64,000 bases of DNA from JAHDHW01 sp965277415. GTDB taxonomy: Bacteria > Bacteroidota > Bacteroidia > Chitinophagales > Saprospiraceae. The stretch spans positions 1 to 64,000 of the forward strand of contig CBDICS010000020.1 in NCBI GenBank assembly GCA_965277415.1, in the 5' to 3' direction. Shown in pieces: positions 10,003 through 17,925 of this stretch (its first letter is position 1; each line of letters starts with the position of its first letter). The notes below the pieces were generated by a model that had not been told where the DNA came from, made no database searches, and saw only the letters and a list, made by a program, of their open reading frames with translations. A program made the translations under genes and the position numbers.

Positions 10003-10672
10003 CATTAAGATTTAGCTATCTTTGCTTGTATAAATAAATTATAATTGAATCCTATTAAAACAATATCTATTGGCATTTTTCATTGCCTACATTTAACCAT
10101 TACCATAGAACATATTAAGAAATTTTAAAATAAGACCTTTCTTAATTAACATATTCCCACAAACCGCATTTACTTTTTAAAAAGTGTAAAATTTAGAATT
10201 ACAAATTTTTACTCTGTAGTTTTTTAATATACACATCCCACAAGCCGTATTTATTTGAATCATCTTTATGAAGGTACTTGACGATTGTATTTTACATTGT
10301 TCATAGTACTTTTTATGAAAGAATTCAAGAACCCAAAACCCTGTTTTATTTATCAGAATTGTTTTTGAAGTTTTATTTCAAACTTTACTTTTTTAGTCAA
10401 GCTCATAAGAGTAAAGAAGAGATAATACCTTGATGGAGGACACCCATTCAAGCCTCACTAATTTATATGCCAAAGGCTTGTCGTAGACCTCTTGATATTT
10501 GGCTTCTTTCGATCAAAGCAATTCATATTAATTCGATTTCGGCACTGTGTAGCAATAATCGTCGCTACACAGCTTAGGCTTTTTATGCCTATATCATAAC
10601 GCTTTTTATTTATTTTTTATAAATTTTTAATCTATGCTTAAACCTTATTTTTTAACTACTAAATCTAATCTC
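10003..10672 (+). other. Long untranslated leader (about 670 bases)
   Basis: No credible reading frame is seen between the promoter at 9990 and the start at 10673. The stretch holds a hairpin with perfect 9-base arms, CTGTGTAGC and GCTACACAG (10545-10553 with 10564-10572). A small hairpin TAGGC/GCCTA follows directly. An imperfect direct repeat is also present (TCCCACAAACCGCATTTAC at 10155 and TCCCACAAGCCGTATTTAT at 10236). If transcription starts near 10003, this is an exceptionally long 5' leader. Confidence 0.5.
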
Positions 10673-11077
10673 ATGACGAAGTTTGAATTAAACGGGAAGT
10701 CCATAGTAATGGCACTTTCTGTTTTTGCTTTCATGATTCTGGGTTCAGTGAATGCTACCGCTCAGTATGTTAATGTTGTTGAAGCAACAACACGTGCTAA
10801 GATGGAAATCAGCACTCTTGAAGCCGATTATGAAAATGCAACAACCAATGAAGAGCGATCAGGTATCGCTTTTGAAATTGGTTTTTACACCCATCTGATC
10901 AATAACATGACAGATTTGGGAATGGAAGTACCTGCAGCAATTGAAGCGGCACGACCTGTAACTAAACCTATTGTAAATGCTTCTGGATGGATCACTTATT
11001 CTACACAAATCAGTGATACTTTCAAGGCAGAATCGGAAACGTTGATTAGCAACGCCCAAGATTTACTTTCAGATTAA
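10673..11077 (+). CDS. Small secreted protein upstream of adhesin copy 2
   Basis: I do not recognise the family. An in-frame ATG exists at 10634, but the start at 10673 gives a clean signal peptide (MTKFELNGKSIVMALSVFAF, continuing to a cleavage site around NATAQ) and is preceded by the same TAAATCTAA motif found before the adhesin start. The mature protein is about 105 residues, acidic and largely helical by eye, with no cysteine. It ends 86 bases before the adhesin gene with no terminator between, so the two are probably co-transcribed. It could be a periplasmic or outer-surface partner of the adhesin; that is only inference from position. Confidence 0.7.
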   Translation: MTKFELNGKSIVMALSVFAFMILGSVNATAQYVNVVEATTRAKMEISTLEADYENATTNEERSGIAFEIGFYTHLINNMTDLGMEVPAAIEAARPVTKPIVNASGWITYSTQISDTFKAESETLISNAQDLLSD

Positions 11078-11163
11078 GAAGGTTTAGAAATTTATATAAA
11101 TCCATATCAATAAGAACTATCGAATATCTCATTTTTTAAATCTAACTTAATTAAGTAGATCTC

Positions 11164-14100
11164 ATGAAAAAAATTAATTTTACTTATTTATTGTTGCTAT
11201 GCCTGATGCTTTTTGGAGTTCAGTCATATGCACAAGTATCGTTTGGAGGCGCTGGAGGCGCTATTCCAAGTGCTGGTACAGCAGGGTCGGATGACTATAC
11301 TGCTATGGTAGCAGGACCTGCTGCGTGTGCTGCTGGCGATATTGAACTTACACCTGGTTCAGTGACTATAGCTGGACCTATTACTGTTACACTTGCAGAT
11401 GTATCACATACTTTTGCTAGTGATATAGAGATTGATTTGATATCTCCTGCGGGTACTTCTATCTCTTTATTTTGGGATGATGGAGGAGCTACCGGATTGG
11501 ATGCTGGAGGTTGTACAATTGTACTAACAGACGGAACTGGTAATGATCCTGATGACTGGGATTTTGTTGGAGATGTACCAGATCCTTGTGCTGGAGATGT
11601 ATTGGATCCATCTTTGGAACCACAAGGTGGTGGATTAGGTCTTGATGACCTTATCGGAGAAGATGCTGAAGGTACGTGGACATTACGTGTTAATGATGAT
11701 GCAGGAGGAGATACTGGATCATTTGCATCTTGGACAGTAGATATGCCTAATACGATGGTAGTTGAAGCAGTATGTGCTACTCCTGGCTGTAGCTTGGAAT
11801 GCCCAGAATCTGTAATTGTATCAACTACTGATCCTGGTTCTGATTGTTCTGCGTTTGTTACGATCCCACAACCATTAAACAATAGTGGCTGTGATTTGTC
11901 AACATTGACAAATGATTATAATGGTACGACAGATGCATCTGATACTTATCCATTAGGAACAACAACAGTTACCTATTCTATTATTGATGCAGCTACAGGT
12001 TTACCAGTATCATGTACAGTAGATGTAGTGGTAGTAGATAATACACCTCCTACGTTTACATGTCCAGGAGATATGACGATCAACCTTGATGCAGGAGAGT
12101 GTGAAGCAATCCTTGATTTCAATATCAGTGCTGATGATGAGTGTGCTACAAGTGCAGTTACAGTAACGACAAATAATACATTTACAGCTGCTTCAATATC
12201 GAATTCAGTTGGTTGTCCAGGTGGAGGGTATCAAACGTTATTAGCGTATGATTTACCATCAATGGGTATCACAGAAGAATTATTGATAGAGAGTGTTGAT
12301 TTTGGTATTTTCCAGATTTTTGGAAGTGTTAACTTGACAGTAAATGTATATAGTATAGCATCTGCACCAGGAGCTTCATTCAACTATACAGACCTAACCT
12401 TATTAGGAACAGGGACACAGCTATTTGGAGCTAGTGGTAATGCAATTGGTAATATACCAGTAGTAGGTACTATACCAGCAGGTTCAGTAGTCGTGTTAGA
12501 GTTGATTGCACCAAACGGTACGTTTACCAACGGATTTGTACCAGGATATAATAATGCTGGTTTAACTTCAGGTGTTACTTACTTGGCATCAACATTCTGT
12601 AATGTAGCGAATCCATTAGATGTAGGAATGGTATTAGGAGGATTCACAGATGTAGCAATGATGCAATTAAATGCAGTTGAATCAGATCCGACATTACCAG
12701 TAGATGCAGACCCAGCGAATCCTTTTGCAAATGGAGATGCTCTACCAATAGGAGGACCATATACATTTACATATACAGCACAAGATGATGCGGGTAATGT
12801 AGCGACATGTACTTTTGATGTGACAATACAAGAATATCCAAACCCATCAGGGTCATTAACCTGTAATGCAGGAGGAAATCAGATTTCTTTAGATGATAAC
12901 TGTGAAGCTATCGTTGGAGCAGATGATATCCTAGAAGGTGGAAACTATGGATGTTATGATGATTACTTAGTAGAATTATTCTTTGATGCTGCCTTGACAC
13001 AGCCAGTACCAACTAGTCCATTATTGACTAGCCAGAACATAGGTCAAACAATCTATGTAAGAGTAACAGATGTTGAGCAGCCACAAAATAATAGCTGTTG
13101 GACTTGGATTACAGTTGAAGATAAGATCATACCTGCATTGGAATGTACAGATACAGAAATCAGATGTAATGATTCAACTGCTCCTGGTACAGTAATTCCA
13201 GGTGGAACAGGAACAGCGACAGTAACAGAGGGTGGAAGCTGGGCTTCAACTGCTGATATTGATAATACATTTGGAATTAGTGCAGTAGGAACAGTAACAG
13301 ATGTAAATATATCATTAGATATTACTCATACGTGGGTAGGAGATGTAGTAGTAGAAGTTATAGCACCAGATGGTACAAGTGTAACAGTACTTAATGGTTC
13401 ATGTGGAAATACAGATGACATCAATGTAACGTTTGATGATGAATCAGCAAACCCATTTGCATGTGGAGCTGGTATCCCAGTATTAGGTGGCGACATGATG
13501 CCAGAGAATGCACTTTCTGGATTTGATGGAGTAGATGCAAACGGAGACTGGACAGTAAATGTATCAGATGGAATAGGTGGTGACGGAGGAAACATCAATG
13601 CTATCACACTTGAGGTATCGTACTCAGGAGCAGAAGTACCATTCCCACTACCAGCGACTGCATTTATCTCACCACAGAATATAGCTAATGGTCAGCCATA
13701 TACAGTGATTGGATTTGATCCATGTGGCCCTGTTACGTTGACATTTGAAGATAATGAAGTAGCAGGCGACTGTGTAGCAGATGATTACATTAAGCAAATC
13801 ATCCGATCATGGACAGCAGTAGATGCATCAGGAAACGAAGCTACTTGTGATCAAGTAATTACAATAGGACGTCAGACGATTGCAGATGTTGAATTTCCAA
13901 GAGACAGAGATGGATTAGATTTAGATTACTTACAGTGTAATAATATAGATGATGACGCTTTCCTTGATGATGTAGATGGTAATGTATTAGTTGATGAAAA
14001 TGGACATCCTCATCCAGATGTGACGGGATACCCAAATCTTAACGGACAGGATATCGAAAGTGGAGATAACTGTGAGTTTGGAGTTACCTATGAAGATGTA

Positions 14101-17100
14101 GTAATTCCAATTTGTGAAGGTACTTACAAACTTATCCGTACGTGGACAGTATTAGCATGGTGTCCGACTACAGATATTGCTACAGGTGTTCAAATCATCA
14201 AAGTTGTTGATGATCAAGGACCAGATTTAGTATGTGCTGATGATCAAACAATTAGCACTGGACAAAATGACTGTACTGCAAGTGCAATCATTGCTTACCC
14301 ATCTGTTTCTGATGCATGTGGTACTGCTTCTTTTGTAAGTGTTTCTGTATCTAATGGTACATTGAATGCTGCACAAACTGCTGTATTTGGTCTTCCTTTA
14401 GGTGTAACTACTGTTACTTTTACTTATATTGATGGATGTGGAAATGAGTCTACTTGTTCTTATGAGATTACAGTTACAGATCAAGTACCACCAGTTGCTA
14501 TCTGTGAGTCTTTCCATGTAGTTGGTTTGACAATAGATGAGCCAACATTGGTTCCTGCATTAGTATTTGATGATGGATCATATGATAACTGTGAGCTTGT
14601 AGAATACCAAGTTCGTCGTATGGATAATCCTAACTGTCCTGGCTTTGATGGTACTCCATTTGGAGATTATGCACCATTCTACTGCTGTGATGTAGGAGGT
14701 CCTAACGTAATGGTTGAGTTGAGAGTACGTGATGCTGCTGGTAACACTAACAGCTGTATGGTAGAAGTTGAAGTTCAAGACAAATTGAACCCAGCTATCC
14801 AGTGTCCTCCAAACAAAGTATTAGATTGTTACGATGATCCTTATGATTTAGATTTAACAGGAGAAGCAACTGCATCAGATAACTGTTCTGCTGTAGTAAC
14901 TTACTTCGATAATGGTTCATTAGACAACTGTGGAGAAGGAACAATCTTCCGTATCTGGACAGCAACTGATCCAGGAGGACGAACTGCATCTTGTGTACAG
15001 AGAATTGATGTAATCAACTCTGAGCCATTTGAGATTTGTGATGAAAGACCATGGAATACTCCAGTAACTTCATCTTGTGATGCGCCTAACTTCCCATTCG
15101 TACTTCACACATTTGCTGATGGTGTTGAATGGCCAGCAGATGTTGAATTAAGTACTTGTGGACCTGGTTTATTACCAGAAGATTTAGAAGGAGTTGTAAA
15201 CATCAACGATGTACGTCCTCGTATTTTCGAAGATGGTTGTGATTTAGTAGGTGTAACTTACGAAGATGTATATCTTCCTATCACTGCTCCTGCTTGTGTT
15301 AAAGTACTACGTACTTGGAAAGTATACGACTGGTGTACATTTGATGCTGACGATTTTGATCCTAACAATCCTACAGCTTCTGAAGGATACTGGGAGTATA
15401 CTCAAGTAATCAAAGTATTAAACTCTGCTGCTCCAACAATCACCTCTGATTGTAATGACGTATCTTTCTGTAGCTATGATCCTAACTGTCAGATTGGACC
15501 TGCTACATTATTATTAGCTGCTACAGATGATTGTACAGATGCAGATGATTTGAACTACTACTACTGGATCGATATTGACAATGATGGTGGTAATGATATT
15601 CACGCTACTGGCGCTGATGCTTCTGGAAACTATCCAATTGGTACGCACAGTATCTTATGGCATGTAGAAGATGGTTGTGGAAACGTTGCAATGTGTGAGT
15701 ACAATTTTGTAATCGCTGATTGTAAAAATCCAACTCCAAATCTATTGAACGGTATTGCTACTGAAATGATGGAAGATTGTATGATCGAAATTTGGGCTGT
15801 AGATTGGGATAACCCTTCTTCTCCTTCATTTGATAACTGTGGTATTCAAGAGTGGAGAGTTCAATCTCCTTCTCAAGGACCTGGTCAAACTACACCTCCT
15901 GCAACTGCATCTGCAAGTTGGACTTTCTCTGGTGCTGCTGACTTAGGTACTAACACTGTTGATGTTTGGATTCTTGATGTAAATGGTAACTGGTCATACG
16001 TTTCTACTTATATCTTAGTTCAAGATAACCTTGCTCCTTTCTGTGGTACTCAAGCTTCAATCTCTGGAGAAGTGAATACTGAAGAAGCTCAAGATGTATC
16101 TAGTGCTATGATTATGTTAGAAGGTGGTGCTCCTGGTTTACCTGAGTACGATGAAATGGAAACTGGAACTGATGGTTTATTTGGATTCCCAGGATTAGCT
16201 AATGGTGGAAACTATGTAGTAACTCCTGAAAAAGATATCAACCCATTAAATGGTGTATCTACATTTGACCTTGTTAAGATTAGCCAGCACATTCTAGAAG
16301 TAGACTTGTTGCCTTCTCCTTACAAAATCATTTCTGCGGATATCAACCATGATGGTAATGTATCTACAGTTGACTTAGTACAACTAAGAAGATTGATCCT
16401 TTTCATTGATACTGAATTCCAGAACAACACATCTTGGAGATTTGTTGAAGCTAGTTTTGCATTCAATGATCCTACTGATCCTTTTGCATCGAACTTCCCA
16501 GAAGTATACACTGTAAATGGTCTTTCTCAAGAAGAAATTGCAGATTTCGTTGCTATGAAAATTGGTGATGTTAACTGTAGTGCTTCTCCAAACGGCTTAA
16601 CAGGTGGTGCGGATGATCGTACTGTTGGTGAATTAACATTTGGAATTCAAGATGAGCAAATGAAAGCAGGTGAAGCTTACACTGTAGATTTCACAGCTAA
16701 AGATTTTGCTTCTGTTTACGGATACCAATTCACTTTAGGTTTTGATAATGCTGCTGTTGAATTCGAAGGAATTGAAGCTGGAGCTTTAACTAATTTGACT
16801 GATGCTAACTTCGGTATGGCTATGATCAACGAAGGTGTAATCACTACAAGTTGGAATAACTCTACTGCAGTTTCTATGGATGCTGACGATGTATTATTTA
16901 GCATTACTTTCACTGCTAATACCAATGCTCAATTAAGCGATGTACTTAGTGTTAACTCTCGTTACACTAAAGCAGAAGCTTATGACAACAATGGTTTACT
17001 TGACATTAATGTTGAATTCAACTCTGAGAATGGTGTAACTGTTGCAGGTGGAGCTTTCGAACTTTACCAAAACCAACCTAACCCATTCAAAGCGGAAACT

Positions 17101-17313
17101 AACATTGGCTTTAACTTGCCAGAAGCTGGTTTCGCAACGTTGACTATCTATGATGTTTCAGGAAGAGTATTAAGAACAGTAGAAGGTGATTTTGCTAAAG
17201 GTTATAATGAGGTAACTCTTAACCGTAGCGAGATTGCAGGTACTGGTGTTCTTTACTACCAGCTTGATACTGAAAATGATTCAGCTACTAAGAAGATGAT
17301 CATCATCAAATAG
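11164..17313 (+). CDS. Giant T9SS-secreted adhesin-like protein (copy 2, complete)
   Basis: The 2049-residue protein has a signal peptide (KKINFTYLLLLCLMLFG to SYAQ, cleavage about residue 24). Domains by approximate residue: P-domain 50-160; HYR-like cysteine-rich modules 165-690; second P-domain 704-819; more HYR-like modules to about 1630; a carboxypeptidase-regulatory or CNA-B-like module 1632-1690; a dockerin-like pair 1690-1750 (second loop ADINHDGNVSTVDLVQLRRL, with Asp/Asn ligands in place); a cohesin-like domain 1822-1960 (GYQFTLGFDNAAVEF); and a type A T9SS sorting domain 1966-2049 (LYQNQPNPFKAET, ending TKKMIIIK). The protein is predicted to be exported by the Sec and type IX pathways and attached to the cell surface. 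Its adhesive or structural role is inferred. The N-terminal two thirds is nearly identical to the copy at the window start; the C-terminal third has diverged. Confidence 0.93.
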   Translation: MKKINFTYLLLLCLMLFGVQSYAQVSFGGAGGAIPSAGTAGSDDYTAMVAGPAACAAGDIELTPGSVTIAGPITVTLADVSHTFASDIEIDLISPAGTSISLFWDDGGATGLDAGGCTIVLTDGTGNDPDDWDFVGDVPDPCAGDVLDPSLEPQGGGLGLDDLIGEDAEGTWTLRVNDDAGGDTGSFASWTVDMPNTMVVEAVCATPGCSLECPESVIVSTTDPGSDCSAFVTIPQPLNNSGCDLSTLTNDYNGTTDASDTYPLGTTTVTYSIIDAATGLPVSCTVDVVVVDNTPPTFTCPGDMTINLDAGECEAILDFNISADDECATSAVTVTTNNTFTAASISNSVGCPGGGYQTLLAYDLPSMGITEELLIESVDFGIFQIFGSVNLTVNVYSIASAPGASFNYTDLTLLGTGTQLFGASGNAIGNIPVVGTIPAGSVVVLELIAPNGTFTNGFVPGYNNAGLTSGVTYLASTFCNVANPLDVGMVLGGFTDVAMMQLNAVESDPTLPVDADPANPFANGDALPIGGPYTFTYTAQDDAGNVATCTFDVTIQEYPNPSGSLTCNAGGNQISLDDNCEAIVGADDILEGGNYGCYDDYLVELFFDAALTQPVPTSPLLTSQNIGQTIYVRVTDVEQPQNNSCWTWITVEDKIIPALECTDTEIRCNDSTAPGTVIPGGTGTATVTEGGSWASTADIDNTFGISAVGTVTDVNISLDITHTWVGDVVVEVIAPDGTSVTVLNGSCGNTDDINVTFDDESANPFACGAGIPVLGGDMMPENALSGFDGVDANGDWTVNVSDGIGGDGGNINAITLEVSYSGAEVPFPLPATAFISPQNIANGQPYTVIGFDPCGPVTLTFEDNEVAGDCVADDYIKQIIRSWTAVDASGNEATCDQVITIGRQTIADVEFPRDRDGLDLDYLQCNNIDDDAFLDDVDGNVLVDENGHPHPDVTGYPNLNGQDIESGDNCEFGVTYEDVVIPICEGTYKLIRTWTVLAWCPTTDIATGVQIIKVVDDQGPDLVCADDQTISTGQNDCTASAIIAYPSVSDACGTASFVSVSVSNGTLNAAQTAVFGLPLGVTTVTFTYIDGCGNESTCSYEITVTDQVPPVAICESFHVVGLTIDEPTLVPALVFDDGSYDNCELVEYQVRRMDNPNCPGFDGTPFGDYAPFYCCDVGGPNVMVELRVRDAAGNTNSCMVEVEVQDKLNPAIQCPPNKVLDCYDDPYDLDLTGEATASDNCSAVVTYFDNGSLDNCGEGTIFRIWTATDPGGRTASCVQRIDVINSEPFEICDERPWNTPVTSSCDAPNFPFVLHTFADGVEWPADVELSTCGPGLLPEDLEGVVNINDVRPRIFEDGCDLVGVTYEDVYLPITAPACVKVLRTWKVYDWCTFDADDFDPNNPTASEGYWEYTQVIKVLNSAAPTITSDCNDVSFCSYDPNCQIGPATLLLAATDDCTDADDLNYYYWIDIDNDGGNDIHATGADASGNYPIGTHSILWHVEDGCGNVAMCEYNFVIADCKNPTPNLLNGIATEMMEDCMIEIWAVDWDNPSSPSFDNCGIQEWRVQSPSQGPGQTTPPATASASWTFSGAADLGTNTVDVWILDVNGNWSYVSTYILVQDNLAPFCGTQASISGEVNTEEAQDVSSAMIMLEGGAPGLPEYDEMETGTDGLFGFPGLANGGNYVVTPEKDINPLNGVSTFDLVKISQHILEVDLLPSPYKIISADINHDGNVSTVDLVQLRRLILFIDTEFQNNTSWRFVEASFAFNDPTDPFASNFPEVYTVNGLSQEEIADFVAMKIGDVNCSASPNGLTGGADDRTVGELTFGIQDEQMKAGEAYTVDFTAKDFASVYGYQFTLGFDNAAVEFEGIEAGALTNLTDANFGMAMINEGVITTSWNNSTAVSMDADDVLFSITFTANTNAQLSDVLSVNSRYTKAEAYDNNGLLDINVEFNSENGVTVAGGAFELYQNQPNPFKAETNIGFNLPEAGFATLTIYDVSGRVLRTVEGDFAKGYNEVTLNRSEIAGTGVLYYQLDTENDSATKKMIIIK
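11252..14341 (+). repeat. Near-identical duplicated segment, copy 2
   Basis: This is the counterpart of bases 1-3090 at an offset of 11,251. The left boundary of the duplication lies outside the window in the first copy. The right boundary is gradual, with patches of identity (for example 16396-16452 against 5145-5201) continuing inside the diverged part. Confidence 0.92.
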
Positions 17314-17448
17314 TAATTGAATTTACTTTGATTGTGTAGAAGGGAAAAATCTTCTAAAGGTTTTTTCCTTCTTCATAACACTTTCAGAGTTTAAAATAAA
17401 AACTCAGCAACCAATTTTAAAAATGCTTTAAAATCGGTTTTTGGGATG

Positions 17449-17485
17449 GCCTCTCTCCGTGCGAAGTTGGAGGGGGGCTTTTTTT
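17449..17485 (+). terminator. Intrinsic terminator after adhesin copy 2
   Basis: The stem GCCTCTCTCC (17449-17458) pairs with GGAGGGGGGC (17469-17478), with a 10-base loop and seven T after it. It is preceded by the same CGGTTTTTGGGATGGCCTC sequence as the terminator of copy 1, so the tail of the transcription unit was duplicated too. Confidence 0.85.
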
Positions 17486-17828
17486 ATTTCTTTTTTTGCA
17501 AAAAAATGCAAATTGTCATATCGTATTAGGAACAAATTTAAAGTCAAGCCTTTTTTTCTCAATTAAGGGCAAAAAGAGTCATCAAATTTTGACTTCAATT
17601 ATATTTTTAAGTTTAAGTTTTCTATCTTTATAGAATCTTAATACAAACCTACAGTTTAACATCCCTTAACCTCACAATCATCTTTTAACTATTGAACTTG
17701 AATCATTGATTCCTTTATTAAAGGTATATCTACCTATTAATACTTGAGGAACTTTGGATTTAATTTTAAGATGGCTGTTGCTGATTATTAATCTTCCAAC
17801 GAGCCCTTAATCAATTTTTCATTGTTAC

Positions 17829-17871
17829 TCAAAAAATAAATGTCAAAATGAAAGAGATATTTATTTTTTGA
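17829..17871 (+). promoter_or_regulatory. AT-rich hairpin in leader of the HYR/CHRD gene
   Basis: Perfect 13-base arms, TCAAAAAATAAAT (17829-17841) and its complement (17859-17871), enclose 17 bases. The hairpin lies 55 bases upstream of the start codon at 17926. The rest of the 612-base gap from 17314 holds the terminator above and a weak -7-like TATCTTTA at 17623; nothing else was recognised. Confidence 0.4.
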
Positions 17872-17925
17872 CTATTACTTAATACTAAATCATTAGGTTC
17901 TTTTTATCATTTTAAAAGTAAAACT

